From: Breviolum minutum Mf 1.05b.01 | Lineage: Eukaryota; Sar; Dinophyceae; Suessiales; Symbiodiniaceae | Reading direction: 5' to 3' | DNA length: 64,000 nt | NCBI GenBank assembly: GCA_000507305.1 | Contig: DF239785.1 | Span: 62,001 to 126,000 of the forward strand | Part shown: positions 1 through 10,894 of the stretch, in pieces | Layout of the letters: every line of letters starts with the position of its first letter | Numbering within the stretch: the first letter of the stretch is position 1 | The notes under the pieces: model-generated | What the model was told of the DNA's origin: nothing | Database searches by the model: none | Seen by the model: only the letters and a program-made list of their open reading frames with translations | Position numbers and translations under genes: made by a program

Positions 1-96
1 GAGGTTCAGGATACCCTAGTTAGGGGACATATAACCCACTTATAGAGGTTAAAAACCTCGTTACTATCCACTTGCTAAGTATCCTGAACCTCTAAG
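1..96. repeat. Family A palindromic element, copy 1, cut by the window edge
   Basis: Inverted arms GAGGTTCAGGATAC and GTATCCTGAACCTC with AT-rich centre. Four more copies lie in the window; the left terminal bases are missing here. Confidence 0.85.
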
Positions 97-496
97 TACG
101 ACCCAGTAGTGCTATTTTTGGCAGTAACCGTGCCGTAACTTCATGCGTTTTGAATTCCCTCAGTATTTTGTTTACACCCCCGAAATCTGACAAATTTTAT
201 ACCTTTAAAATGATGGGCCTTGGAAAATGTATCGAAACGGCTTCAAACATGGCGTCATTTTGGGTACCAATTCGTTAGACTTCAGGGGGATATATAAGTT
301 GTTTATTTAAATGGGAACAGCATCAAGAAATCCTCACAACCCCCTTCTCTCAAATGCGCAACTGCTTCACCAAATGGGTGATTGGATCATCTTGTGAGGA
401 TGTTGGAGCAAAAATTGGTTTTAGAAAAAAAAACATGTTCCCCCCTGCCAAGAAAAAACAGTTGACCATCCATCCATATCGATCCATATTCATCCA
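97..496. other. Gene-free stretch with a dispersed repeat
   Basis: No supported exon. Bases 206-297 match 57525-57613 as a direct dispersed repeat. Confidence 0.6.
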
Positions 497-616
497 TACC
501 GTTGATGGCAAACAAAAATCCGGCTAACCGGTTGAGGTTGGTAATCCCATTATTTACCACGTTTTAGCACCATCCAAACGGGGGGTGGCCTTGGGATTTC
601 TGGTTGCCATCCGTCC
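497..616. repeat. Family C element, copy 1
   Basis: Starts CCGTTGATGGC with inner AAATCCGGCTAACC, and ends in GGGATTTCTGGTTGCCATC. Degenerate arms. Confidence 0.7.
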
Positions 617-789
617 ATATCAATACATCTTGGGATGCCCAACGTTGAGTGGCACACAACAGCTGCATGTGCTTCGTTGTGGAAGGGATTTTGATGCTCC
701 TGATTTCCAAAGAATGCGGGAAAAACCAAGTTCTACGAGGGTCATCTCCAAAACTCCAAAAGGGACGAATCACAATAATAGTACCAGTA

Positions 790-910
790 AACGGTTAACA
801 ACCGTGGTTAGTAAATCTCCTAAGTAGTGTTGTTACCCTTCCAAATCCCCTAAATGGCATATAAATGAGGGGTACTAACCACTTATTTACTAGGATGATC
901 CTCCAAGTAG
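790..910. repeat. Family B element, copy 1
   Basis: Right arm GATGATCCTCCAAGTAG is intact; the left arm is decayed. Confidence 0.6.
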
Positions 911-2120
911 CCAAGTCATCGCTACTTGCAATCCATCCCCTTTCCGAGGTGCTACAGGTGGCATCTGGACCTACAGTTTCAACAAGATGGGCCCTTTTAA
1001 ACCAGTTATAAGTAGACGTATAAGTAGGGTATTTTTCACCCAGCTACCCATGTAGTTTCGGCCATTGAAATAAGGGGTTAAAAAAACACCCTCATGAAAA
1101 CACACTGGAAAAAAGGCCCATCTTGAAAAGCCAAAGGAGGTGGCTTTCCGGGAGATAGCTTCAAATATCAACATGATACCAAGAATTTCCCAGGTAAATG
1201 ACCCCCTACTGTAATTAGCGAATTCGCTCAACGAGTCTACCTCTTTTGTATTTGTTGCTAAGCACCAATGATGAAGCAACCAAAATGAATCTAGAATCAA
1301 ACCATTCACTTCCTTTAAGTTATGACTGATTCACCCTACCCCTAAGGTACTGAATTTCAGTAAGGCCGGCTGGAAAAAAACCCTTGTTTCTAAGGGGGGT
1401 TACATACGTTGGGGTAGGTTCATGGCCGCCATGATTTGGGGCTTGTAAGGCTTTGGACCGAGGTTAGCCATTTTAGTTCACCTTCCAAAATCGGAGCCCA
1501 ATAAAAATTCCCCGAAAATGCATTGTCATCCCTTCCCTTCCTAGCACGTAACAAAAAGCAAACAATTTGCCCTTTTTTAAGGTGACTTATTTTGTTCATT
1601 TTCAAGGGGATGTAGGGATTTCACACCTCCCCCGCCCGCTACGAAGCATTCTCATGGAAGTCATCTCCTCGTACTTCCGGTGGAGCTCTGTTACAAAACG
1701 CCGCATCGTTCGGTCCGTGGTCCTGCGGCCGTTGCTGTTGTTTAAAGAGGATCTGCTTTCGAAGTATCCCAACTATTTGTGGGGGAAACCTTTCTGGCTC
1801 TTCAATATCTAATGGTTTGTTTGTTCCTGTGTATATGTTGAAGGTGTAGTTTTGATTGGCTGGGATTTTGAAGGTGTAGTGGACTAAAGGTGCAAATTTG
1901 AAGCCACAACCTAAGGACAAACTTACTTGGAAATGTCTAGACACCCAAGAAACGGCTGCGCGGCGTTTCTTGGCTGGCTAGATTTTCGGATCGCTCCCCA
2001 AAACCCCTCGTTGGAGCTGACATTTCAGAGTCAGGTGCCTTCAGCAAAGGGTGGATGGGAAGAAAAAATGGATATAAATAACCTACCTGGAAAACCTAGT
2101 GTGCCATTGTTTTAGGCAAC
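911..2120. other. Gene-free stretch
   Basis: Several open frames but no frame with acceptor, donor and protein-like composition. Nothing recognisable. Confidence 0.5.
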
Positions 2121-2121
2121 G

Positions 2122-2184
2122 GGCAGGCTGGTTTTAGGGGTTTCCAGTTGATGGAAATTAACTGCAACGGCTGTTTTCCAGGTA
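2122..2184. repeat. Dispersed repeat, partner of 16453-16514
   Basis: About 60 bases nearly identical to 16453-16514, with core CAGTTGATGGAAATTAAC. Confidence 0.75.
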
Positions 2185-3480
2185 CCTGGTTTGAGTGGAC
2201 ACCCTTTGAGGAAGTCACTAAGCACAAAGCCCTGATTTTCATGATTTTTGTTTTGAAGATTTGAATCTCCCACAGAGGTGGCCGGTGGCGAAAGGTCTTC
2301 GCGAATCAAAAAGAAAATCTACACCAAGAACCACCCAACAGCCGGTTCAACCGAAGCCTTCCACCACCTGGATCTTTTTCACGTTCGGTTTCGGGTGTTT
2401 CGGCACCAAAAACAACAAAACACCTACCCAATGGCATTCCAGGCGTCCAGCCGTCCGTTCGCGTCCGTTCCACCACACCCCAGTCCCGAGAACTTCGGCT
2501 TTGGGAACCACCAACTGGCAACGGTTTTTGGCACCATTTTTGGGGGGTTTTCGGAGCCCACAAAAAGCTCCCCCCCAGTGCTGGGAATCTAAGGGTACCG
2601 CCAAGGAAACCGCCGGCCTTTTTTTGAGGGATTACTAACCATCATTGTCCCGAGAGATCATGAAAAAAAAACAACCCCCACCCAAAACGCGAGTTTTTTA
2701 AGCCTGTTTCTTTGGTGGTGAAAAAAAACATGTGGTTTTTGGTTGAAGTTGAAAACGCATCTCAACCAAAACACCATCTATCAGCTACCTGGTACCCTAA
2801 ACAACTGTTTTTTAATGGATGTTTGGTGAAACAAGCATTTTTTTGTAATGATTTGGAATCATCCAATTGAAACAACCATAAAAAACTGGTTGTTTGGAGT
2901 TCCAGGTTGGTTTTTTGGGGATATGTGAAAGTAACAGCGTATGAAACTTTCACACCTGATTTTTAGAAAAATGATGTGTTGTTTTCATGTCTCCGTTTGG
3001 TCAAAATTTGGTGGATTCAAAAATGTTTGGCGAAAGACCATGATGGTTGGTAAAAGAAGGTCAAAAACAAATGGATTCCGTGGGTGCGTTTTTTTTCACT
3101 TTTAAAACCAATCACCAAAAAATAACTGGCCGTCTGGGCCAGGAACCTGGCCAACAAAGGAGGCGGCAACAAATGGTCCAAGGGTGGGTCTTGATACAAG
3201 TTCCAAATTTCTTTTCATTCGTGGGTGACATCTTCAAAAGAAATTACTTTTCGGAATGTTTCAAGATCCTTTAAATACATTTAACTGAAGTCATTAAAAT
3301 GCCTGTTTGCACTTTTGGAAGCCTTTGATTCAACGGTTTCCAGCTTTCCAAATTGCTCTCCGTGAACAACGAATAGCTCATGGTCCGAGGAAAAAGCTTT
3401 GATGGTCGGTTTCCCCACTTCCCAACCGTAGTAGCTTCCTGAAGGAGCCAGGGTTTGCCATTTGAGTTTTATAAAGTTTT
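2185..3480. other. Gene-free stretch
   Basis: Overlapping open frames on both strands at 2260-2640 have no convincing splice sites. Nothing else recognised. Confidence 0.45.
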
Positions 3481-3481
3481 C

Positions 3482-3593
3482 CAGGTGGTGGTTTCAACCA
3501 ACCCCTTTGAAAAATATTGCAGTTAGTCAAATTGGATCCATCTTTCCCCAAGGTTCGGGATGAAAATAAAAAATATTTGAAACCACCAACCAG
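3482..3593 (+). repeat. Family E element, copy 1 (variant ends)
   Basis: Left arm GGTGGTGGTTTC, inner TTTGAAAAATAT, right arm GAAACCACCAACCAG. Same internal orientation as all E copies, but here the arms give GT...AG on the plus strand. Confidence 0.85.
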
Positions 3594-3596
3594 ATC

Positions 3597-3707
3597 TGTT
3601 CAAATTCATCAAATTTTCATATAAGTAGGTTGTAAGTCCCCTAAAAAGGTGAAATAACCCAACTTACTAACGATCGTGAACCGATCACTTCCAGCAGGAC
3701 ATCCCAG
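3597..3707. repeat. Family I element, copy 1
   Basis: Contains TATAAGTAGGTTGTAAGTCC and ends near CAGGACATCC. Related to 4308-4444 and 10286-10424. Confidence 0.65.
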
Positions 3708-3719
3708 TAGGGTTGCACA

Positions 3720-3840
3720 TGTAAACTCAGACAGCTTGACGGACTCCGCAAGTGCCAGCAGAGAACGACCTCAGGATGAGGAAAAACGAGCCACGTTGCC
3801 GTTGCCGTTCAAACGTGGGCCCCCTTGTAGGGTACAAATG
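3720..3840. other. Coding-like island, strand unresolved
   Basis: GC-rich patch open in several frames: plus reads VNSDSLTDSASASRE, minus reads TWLVFPHPEVVLCWH or FERQRQRGSFFLIL. Probably an exon; strand not decidable by eye. Confidence 0.3.
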
Positions 3841-3887
3841 GAGTGACACGAAAAAAAAAACTATAAAATGGCCAAATTATCAATGGG

Positions 3888-4042
3888 TACTTAGAGGTTC
3901 GTTCGGATACTTAGGATACTTAGGATAGCAACCAGGGTGAAAAAACCTCTATTTTCGTGGGTTATATGTCCCCAAATAGCCTAACTAGGGTTATAAACCT
4001 ACATATAACCAGTTACTTCCAGGATCCTGAACCTCTAAGTAC
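3888..4042. repeat. Family A element, copy 2
   Basis: Arms TACTTAGAGGTTC...GAACCTCTAAGTA around a stem that includes GGTTATATGTCC. Confidence 0.85.
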
Positions 4043-4069
4043 CTGAGGTTATTTCATTTTCACACACAC

Positions 4070-4172
4070 CTGAGGTGTTCTCCACCAGCCTCCCACCCGT
4101 TGGTGGCTTCCAAGACACGTCCCGTGCGTTCGTGTAATCCAAGGCTGTCCAGGATCCAGTGCTGCGCTGCAC
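4070..4172 (-). CDS. Candidate internal exon, unknown protein
   Basis: Minus frame of 34 codons plus one base, from RSTGSWTALDYTNARDVSW to GGRLVENTS. Both ends sit at AG|GTG boundaries (acceptor GATCCAG, donor TCAG|GTGTGTG), a style common in dinoflagellate genes. Third codon positions are mostly G or C. Phase 0 to 1. No family recognised. Confidence 0.5.
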
Positions 4173-4307
4173 CTGGATCCAATATCTGCTGGGTGTTTTG
4201 AACGGGATCCGAAAATAGTGCTACCAGGTGATTCAAAGTGGAGGTCGCTTAACCCCTTAAAAGGGTCACTTAACCATCCCAAAAAGGTCACTTTGAATCA
4301 CCAGGTA

Positions 4308-4444
4308 GTAAATAATTGTTCTGGGATCTCCATGGTACTTAGTAACTAGATTCTAACCCCAATATAAGTAGGTTGTAAGTCCCCTAAATAGGTTGTAGCC
4401 CAACTTACTAACTAGTTACTAACTTCCATGGACATCCCAGTATA
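4308..4444. repeat. Family I element, copy 2
   Basis: GGTACTTAGTAACTAG...CTAGTTACTAACTTCC arms, ending in GGACATCC. Confidence 0.75.
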
Positions 4445-4445
4445 T

Positions 4446-5145
4446 CTGGGATGTTAATTGAATGGTTATTTAAAAAAAGGGGTAGTATAAATATAATCCC
4501 CTTTACAAAGAAACGAAGCAACCAGGGGCCCTTTTTTCAACTGCCCCCCTTGCAAATCCTATGTAAAAAAGGGTTGTATATATCATGATTGACTCCTAAA
4601 GAACCATCGGCCCCGCTTTTTAACTGCTCACTTGGTAAAGCCTGTCCGTCCGACAGCCCCTTGGATGGATGGCCTTTTGAGTTACAGTGTGGTTTTCTTC
4701 ATTTCCAAGTCAACTTTTGACAAGTTGCAGTTGCCCCAATTTGAACAACAACAAAAAAGCAAACGTTGATTTCATCCCAGCACCTTCCAAGGGGTGCCAA
4801 ATTACAACCTTAAGGGATGTGGAATTGAGTAATTGAGTTCAAAGTGGAACATCTACATTCCAACCTTTAGCAACTCGAAGGGTCCGTTTTGTCCTGAAAA
4901 ACCAACCCACACAATGCATTGTGGCAAATTCCCTTTCAACAATTTTGCCATACAGTCGTTGCCTCTTTGATCCATTAACAATATAGGATGACTTCATGGA
5001 GTTACAAAGATGATGATCTGGTTGGTGCTCACAACCCCCAGCTTGTTCCTCATGTCCTCATCATGTATAATGAGAAAATGGTCACTGATTGCTGATTTGC
5101 TCATCACGATCAGCGCAGCCCAATGATATGATGAAATTCTCTCAC
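4446..5145. other. Mostly gene-free stretch
   Basis: A minus frame stays open to a stop at 4994 and reads HDEDMRNKLGVVSTNQIIIF. It may be the end of the gene whose exon lies at 5146-5265, but no phase-matching splice was found. Confidence 0.35.
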
Positions 5146-5265
5146 CCGGTCTGCTGAATACCCCTTTTTCGATTCGCTTCGCAAGATGTTGTCCACGTCT
5201 GCTTGGAGGCAAGCACTGTAAATTTGACGCTTTTTTTTAAAGAGCAGCGGCTCTGCTAGGGCTGC
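5146..5265 (-). CDS. Candidate internal exon, lysine-rich protein
   Basis: Forty codons, phase 0 to 0, bounded by a good acceptor (TGTTTTGTACAG) and a strong donor (CCGG|GTGAGAG). It reads AALAEPLLFKKKRQIYS then LQADVDNILRSESKK. It lies downstream of the HAD-like gene's stop at 5798, so it belongs to the next gene in the array. Function unknown. Confidence 0.6.
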
Positions 5266-5797
5266 CTGTACAAAACAGAGATTCGAAACGAACAGTCTTT
5301 GCATTAACATTGTTATATCTTGGGATGAAAAACAAAAACTCCCAGTAAACAGTGGGATACCAAAAAAATGATTGGGGTCCCCGAAGTAAACATAAAATGT
5401 ATCTATATGTATATATATATATATACAGTCATCCTGAGTGGTGACAAGTGTCGATCGCAGGGCCCGGGGCCCGGGGGTTTCCGATCTCATCCCAATGGGT
5501 TTTTTCCTTTGAATTCGCGAATCTACAAAGATGAACCACACCGTCTTTTGCGGACAGCAGGACAAAAAAGTCCACGAAAGGATTCATTCCTTCAAGATAT
5601 TCCTGAAACTCCTGAAACTATCTGCAACAAAAATTTGTGATGTATGTTGATCATGCGTATCAAAAAATATAAAAATGAAAAACATCTCTGTGAACATCAA
5701 CAGATCTGAATAGGGATCTGTTAAGTTTTCTCACTTCAACTGTCAGGAGTTTTCACTTCAAATTCTCTACTCATGGAGTTTGACGTGACAGCCGACT

Positions 5798-6253
5798 TCA
5801 CTCAGGAATCTTCAAATCTTCCTTTTTGCTTCTAGCCCAGGCCAAAATATATTCACAGTCCCAAACGTCCATCCCACCAGGTGTTCGTATGTGCAAGGTG
5901 GCCACATGACAATGTTGGGACACATCACTAACATTCAAAAACATATCATCAATAAAAAGAACTTCATCAACTTCCTTCCGATGAAGACTCATCAAATCAC
6001 CAATAACTTGGCTCTTTGGCACTGAAACATCAAAGTCTTCTGCACCATAAATCACCACAAAATATCGCAACCAATCCACTGAAGCTAAGGCTTTTCGAAT
6101 GACGCTGCTTGAGTTCCTTGAGACGATGCACAAATTTGCATCTTGCGCTAAGGTTCCAAGGAAGGTCGACAGCACCTGCTGCCGTCGTTGTCCACCAAAG
6201 GAAGAACCTGGCACCCAAAATCCAATGAGGCGACTCAAAGGATCCAAAGTGTC
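5798..6253 (-). CDS. HAD-like hydrolase, C-terminal exon
   Basis: 151 codons and stop. It carries the later HAD-superfamily motifs: motif II serine in CIVSRNSS, a conserved lysine in VPKSQVIGDL, and the acidic motif IV in VLFIDDMFLNV. With the DFDNVLT motif of the exon at 7497-7764 this gives a near-complete HAD core, expected to act as a metal-dependent phosphatase or related phosphotransferase. The acceptor CTCTCCTGCTGTTTCAG is excellent, and the frame upstream of it is intron. Stop TGA at 5798-5800. Substrate cannot be told. Motif IV appears intact, so no loss of activity is implied. Confidence 0.8.
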   Translation of the reverse strand, partial: DTLDPLSRLIGFWVPGSSFGGQRRQQVLSTFLGTLAQDANLCIVSRNSSSVIRKALASVDWLRYFVVIYGAEDFDVSVPKSQVIGDLMSLHRKEVDEVLFIDDMFLNVSDVSQHCHVATLHIRTPGGMDVWDCEYILAWARSKKEDLKIPE

Positions 6254-6454
6254 CTGAAACAGCAGGAGAGATGTTTGGGAAATTTCAGGGTACCGAAAAT
6301 CCCCCCCAAGCCTACCCTGGTACCCCCGCCAGGTTAAAAGACTCGTTTTTTGGGGGGGAAAATGGTGGTTAATAAACAATTAACCCCCCAAAAAAAAGGC
6401 CTTATTCAAGCTGAGGAAGTTAGCTTTGGGGGAGGTACCTTAAATTTTCATGAA

Positions 6455-6600
6455 CTAAGTGGTTAACAACCAGGGGGTGATCGTGTTCGTCCCCGAAGTA
6501 TATAAGGTTGTGGGACCTCTTCCTTAAATGGCCGAAGTTCATGGCGGTAATAAATAGGGGTGATCCTTACTAACCACTGAGCCGAGTCCTGGGACGTTGG
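6455..6600. repeat. Family B-like element, degenerate
   Basis: Contains TTGTGGGACCTCTTCC, AATGGCCGAAGTTCATGG and GGGTGATCCTTACTAACC, the family B core, with decayed arms. Confidence 0.55.
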
Positions 6601-6790
6601 TGGGTACAAGATGTGAGCGCCACGTTTTAAACCAGTTATAAGTTAAGCCTAGAAGTAGGGTTTGTTTTAATGACCCCAGTGAAACCCATTTATAACAAAA
6701 AAGGTCATTTATTATAGGGAGGTTATCCAATAACTCCACAAAAATAACAAAGACTTATAACATCTTATAACTGGTTTTGCGCGGCTTACC
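6600..6790. repeat. Family G-like palindrome, copy 1
   Basis: Contains ACCAGTTATAAG, TAGGGTTTGTTTTAATGACC, CCCAGTGAAACCC and an inverted TTATAACTGGTTTTG. Confidence 0.55.
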
Positions 6791-6883
6791 TCGGAGTTGG
6801 TTGGCCCTAAAAAAAAAATGGATGGAGCTGTTTTATCCGATGGATGGCATTTTTGTTGGGATTGTAGTTGCCCTCCTGGGAAC

Positions 6884-6933
6884 GATCAGATATTTCCCTC
6901 CCAGCCGGCACTTTTGAGTCGATGATTTTCCGG
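6884..6933 (-). CDS. Possible middle exon of the HAD-like gene
   Basis: Fifty bases reading GKSSTQKCRLGGKYLI, with acceptor CTTGGCAAAG and donor ATC|GTTCCC. Its phases (1 in, 0 out) exactly bridge the phase-1 donor at 7497 and the phase-0 acceptor at 6253, which otherwise do not match. The residues are not part of a known HAD motif. Confidence 0.4.
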
Positions 6934-7261
6934 CTTTGCCAAGGTGGAGTATGTTAGTTGTGTGGAGGGTATTACAATTGTATATCATCCATCAAAAGTC
7001 AAGCCATATTTAGTTCCTGCTTCATGTTGGTGCCTATCCTATCTTTGGAATTCCTTGTGTTCAAGGTATAAAATCACCTTCACCGTTGTAAAACACAACG
7101 GAAGAACCACCTACCAACAGTTGGCTTGTTGGGTTTACTCAAACCGATGGCTGGGTTTGGGTCCAACCCCCCCGTAATTTTCGCATTTTTTTCCTGCAGC
7201 CATGTCTGGCTGAGGCGGCAAAAGTGCGGATTTTTTACGTTCAAATTATGCCTATGCCTAC

Positions 7262-7368
7262 CATAAGCCCCCGAAACCATGAAAAATAGAGGTTTTGTCC
7301 ACCTGAAAACCAGGTTCTTTACCCATAGAAACCTCTAAAAACGTAGGTTTGGGGGGTCCATGGTATAC
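7262..7368. repeat. Family F palindromic element, copy 1
   Basis: CATAAGCCCCCGAAACCATG...GTTTGGGGGGTCCATGGTAT. Confidence 0.8.
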
Positions 7369-7496
7369 TCATGCCAAACATACCCATCATCATTCGTTCT
7401 TCATTCCATCATTTTCTACCATGGTTGGAATAATTCCAAACTCCGCTACCACAAAATGAATCAAAATGACTAGTATATAACTAGTTTTTCACTCAC

Positions 7497-7764
7497 CACA
7501 TTTCTCTTTGTTGCTGAAACCCATGTCCTGAGTAGTCAAAACATTGTCAAAGTCAAAGATCACCATCAATTTCTCCTCACAAAACACTGGTACCTCAGTT
7601 GACTGAGCAATTTCAGACGGTCGCGATGACGTGACCGTGACCGTCGTGACCTTCAACTTTCGGAAGTGGAATGTCGTCAGTGCTGCCACCAGTGCCCCTC
7701 CTATGAAGAGCACAAGGATCAACTGTATGTCCAGATCCAAGTCGTTCAGATGGTGCAAAAACAT
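7497..7764 (-). CDS. HAD-like hydrolase, N-terminal exon with membrane anchor
   Basis: Starts at ATG 7762-7764, with an in-frame stop upstream and an AG acceptor (AAAGGTTGCAG) about 30 bases before the ATG. Residues 12-32 (LDIQLILVLFIGGALVAAL) form one transmembrane segment after a short N-terminus. A Thr/Ser-rich linker follows, then HAD motif I, VIFDFDNVLT (residues 68-77, Asp71 and Asp73). The exon ends at a strong donor, TGTG|GTGAGTG, phase 1. The protein is therefore probably a membrane-anchored HAD phosphatase with its catalytic domain on one face of a membrane. The rest is at 5798-6253. Confidence 0.75.
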
Positions 7765-8494
7765 CGGGTCACGGAATACACCACCAGATCTGGCTCTGCA
7801 ACCTTTGTATCAATTTTGTTGTCTCTTAATTGAGCCTAAAAAACATCTGCAGAAAAAAAACACACTGACATGTCTCAGATGAGTCCTGAGACATGTGTTG
7901 GCCTGGGTGACAAGCGTTTTCCGGCAAGATGATATGTTGGCGAATACGACGCGCAACTTGGCCGTTTACACCCCTAAAAGTTTGATGAATGGAAAGCCAA
8001 CAAAATCGCCATTTTTTCAATAGGAAGGTAACCCTCGGACCCAATCACGAGCGTATAATTTTTGGGAGGGGGGGGTATCCATTCATCAAAAAAATGTCAG
8101 GGGCGACTATAAACGGTATAGAGAGTAAGATACCAAGACACCTCAAAAAATCCTCACAAAAAATTCCTCACTGGCCACTGGTGTTCCATCATCCCCCTCC
8201 CAAGTGAGGTGAGCTATATAAACCTTCGGCAAGTTTTTGATGGCGATTTTTTTCCAACACACCACTACTGAATTTAAGATATAGATATATCGGATGGTGG
8301 CCATATGTAGCCATCATTTTAACCAGTATTCAGCAGTATTCATGTTTAAAGAATATCCCCAAGGTGAACCGATAATATAGATCATAATGTATATAATATC
8401 TTTTCTTGGGTAAGCCCGGCCCTTTTTCTTGGAGATTTTTCTGATAGATATCACTGAACACCACCATCTCCAACCGACCCAAAACCAACCTCAC

Positions 8495-8605
8495 CATGAT
8501 TCTGGTGATTCTGGTCATTCCCATCCACCGTTCCACCCACCAGTGTTCCACCGGTTTTCCAGCACGGCCTGTGTTGACCAACATGGAGGATTCGGAAAAG
8601 ATCAC
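8495..8605 (-). CDS. Candidate internal exon, unknown protein
   Basis: Thirty-seven codons, phase 0 to 0. Acceptor TTTTTTGGTCCAG, donor ATCATG|GTGAGG. Reads VIFSESSMLVNTGRAGKPVE then HWWVERWMGMTRITRIM; third positions are strongly G/C. No family recognised. Confidence 0.6.
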
Positions 8606-8915
8606 CTGGACCAAAAAACGCACAGCGGGTCACGCGATGCGTTTTGGTTGTTGTTTCGGATGCTGAAACGCCAGGTGAGGAAAAGGAGGCGGGGCGGAAG
8701 GGTTTTTTTGTTTGCATTCCTATTATAATGATGGACTTTGGTTGTGTTTTTTTTTGGAATTCACATGCACTTAAAGCGATGGGTTTTTTGAGAAGAAGGA
8801 AGATCAAATCATACCAACTTGCATGTATTGCTTCATCAGGGCCTCTTAGTAAAAACACAATTTTTGGGAGTGGCGATCCTCATCTACTTTCACACAGTGC
8901 ACGAGGTTAATTACA
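8606..8915. other. Probable intron sequence
   Basis: A short coding-like run (SETTTKTHR, minus) precedes the exon at 8605, but the implied intron would be only about 28 bases. Nothing else recognised. Confidence 0.4.
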
Positions 8916-9050
8916 AGGTGGGCCCAAAAACCAGTTATAAATTGGGGCCCATACCCCCCCCCCCCGATAAAATGGCCGAAAAAACAATGGGTTTTGCCTG
9001 GGGTGAAAAAAACCCTACGGCCACAGGGTCCCCACCGTGAAGAGCCATGT
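8916..9050. repeat. Family G palindrome, copy 2
   Basis: AAGGTGGGCCCAAAAACCAGTTATAA at the left, with GGCCGAAAAAACAATGGG and TGGGGTGAAAAAAACCC inside, as in the 12.7 kb and 41.5 kb copies. Confidence 0.7.
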
Positions 9051-9264
9051 TCAGTCTTAACTTGATGCGATACCTTATTGCAGCAGCCATAATTTGCCCA
9101 CCCCATTTTTTTCGCACAAAAAAAAGTGTGTGGGTTAAACAAAAACAAACATCTCAAAATAAAAACACACAAAAAAAATGTGCACCTGCATTTTTTCCTG
9201 TTTCTTTTTTGTTTTAGGTTTCAAGTGGGGCAAATTTTTGCACAGCAGTTCCAGCTCCACTTAC

Positions 9265-9420
9265 CAACCCCCCAAAACGAATTCCCCCCTCGTCTCAAAC
9301 CTCACGAGAGGGAGATCGGTCCGGGCTATTGTTTCCTGAATGGGGTTCACCTCAGCGGCCATTTTTGTTGGGTCCAGGACCCAACCGTGTGGGTCGGTTC
9401 GGACGTCGGACCCTCCAAGA
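9265..9420 (-). CDS. Candidate internal exon, unknown soluble protein
   Basis: Fifty-one codons with split codons at both ends. Acceptor CCCCTTAAAG, near-consensus donor GGTTG|GTAAGTGG. Reads LGGSDVRTDPHGWVLDPTKM, AAEVNPIQETIARTDLPLV, RFETRGEFVLGG: even, charged composition typical of a folded protein. Phase 2 to 2. It may belong with the exon at 8495-8605, but intervening exons would be needed to reconcile phases. Confidence 0.65.
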
Positions 9421-9696
9421 CTTTAAGGGGGGAGGTGGTGCTACTTACACATCCTTGACTCCCTTAGAGTGGGGTTCAGGGGCAGGAGGGAGTTCTTGGC
9501 TATTTTTTGTTGGGGGGGTTGTTTGGCAATGGATTTTTTGGGTGATTTTTTGTTGATGATGATTAAAAATCATCACCCAAAAAAATGCTGTAGATGATGA
9601 GTTTGATTACCAACATCTAAAGCCTGGGATATGATTGATTTACTTGAGAAAAGACTTATATATCCCATTCCAAATTTCCATTGCAATTATACTCAA

Positions 9697-9801
9697 GTTG
9701 GTGGTTGAACCAACCCCTTTGAAAAATATGCTCGTCAAACTGGTTCACTTCCCCAAGGTTCGGGGTGAAAATAAAAAATGTTTGAAGTTTCACCACCTAG
9801 T
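9697..9801 (+). repeat. Family E element, copy 2
   Basis: GTTGGTGGTTGAACC...GTTTCACCACCTAG. On the minus strand it reads CTAG|GTGGTG...CAACTTGAG. Confidence 0.9.
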
Positions 9802-10063
9802 TACTGGTTGCTTAAGTTTTTCTAGCATTCTCACAACCTCCGCATCCCAGCTCCTAACTCCGAACCAGCTTTCGGAAAAAAACCTCCGTTTTTTGCGCCC
9901 GTGCGAATCTCATAAATTGACTCTTAAAAGATCGCAAAAATATAGGTTGTTCCAATATCTGGTTTCCAAAAATTGCCGAAAAAACAAGTGGTTGAGGAGA
10001 CTTTCCAAGAGTTTTTCGAAGCCAAAAAATTTGGAGGCATTCTTTTTCGTATTTTCTCGAGCT

Positions 10064-10166
10064 ACACTCCCTAAAACCAACAGCTCAGCCCTGAAAATAG
10101 GCCATCCCAAAAGGAAATGTGTAAATGTGTAAATGTGTATTCCAATCATCCATTTTCAGGTGCGTT
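10064..10166. repeat. Family D element, copy 1
   Basis: ACTCCCTAAAACCAACAGC, AATAGGCCATCCCAAAAGGA, CATTTTCAGGTGCG. Contains the triplicated unit TGTAAATG. Confidence 0.75.
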
Positions 10167-10285
10167 TGCTGTTAATTTCATCCCATAATAAATCCAAAAA
10201 AAAAAACATAAATCACTAAGGGAAACCGTAAAGGAATCCTATTCTGAGGGGTGCAAACTTGCTGTTAGGTTATCAGGGAAGGTAC

Positions 10286-10424
10286 TAGGATGTCCATGGA
10301 AGTTAGTAACGATCGTTAGTAAGTTGGGTTATTTCACCTATTTAGGGGACTTATATCCAACCTACTTATATTGGGGTTATTTATAATCTAGTTACTAAGT
10401 ACCAGCAGGACATCCAAGTAGATG
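10286..10424. repeat. Family I element, copy 3
   Basis: AGGATGTCCATGGAAGTTAG...CTAGTTACTAAGTACC...GGACATCC. Confidence 0.8.
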
Positions 10425-10562
10425 TATTTTCTGCCTTGGAAACTCCGAGGTTCCCATTTTTTCCAACACCCACTTTTTTCCCCCAGGGTGCAGGGATCAT
10501 CATTTGTGACCTGGGGGGAAGGGAATCAAACTTGATGTAAATAAATGTGCCTTTTTAGGTTA

Positions 10563-10785
10563 TCAGGGAAGGTCATCTTCTTCCACTTCTAACTTGGACT
10601 TCCACGAACTTGAAATTTCAACTTTCGGACTTTCGGACTTTCGCCGAAGTGACTCTCCGGTGATGTTGGCGCTCCACCCACGGGGAGGGTCAATCGAATG
10701 GCCCTTCGGTCCAGTTTCGCCTTGCCATTTTTCAATTGCAAGAATGTTTTTTTGGCGAAAAAAAACATGAGCAGCTATGTCTACC
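10563..10785 (-). CDS. Terminal exon of an unknown gene, acidic C-terminus
   Basis: Seventy-three codons and stop TGA (10563-10565), after acceptor ATCACAG. Reads VDIAAHVFFRQKNILAIEK, WQGETGPKGHSIDPPRGWS, then a Ser/Lys-rich stretch and the acidic end LEVEEDDLP. Start phase 2. The short repeat GAAAGTCC occurs in tandem within the exon. Upstream exons should lie at higher coordinates, but none joins without a phase gap. Confidence 0.6.
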
Positions 10786-10894
10786 CTGTGATTTGGAAGA
10801 TTCTGGGGCTCTTTAGCTCCCCAATTAGTAGGGAAATAGATCACCCCTAGCTCCTTAGCTCCCCCAATATCACAGCCTAGATGTAGCTGGAAGA

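Noticed and set aside
8606-8662. Mini-exon SETTTKTHR before the exon at 8605
   Set aside because: The implied 28-base intron is implausibly short.
9635-10132. Plus-strand open frame of 165 codons
   Set aside because: It runs through a family E and a family D element; no protein-like domain and no splice support.
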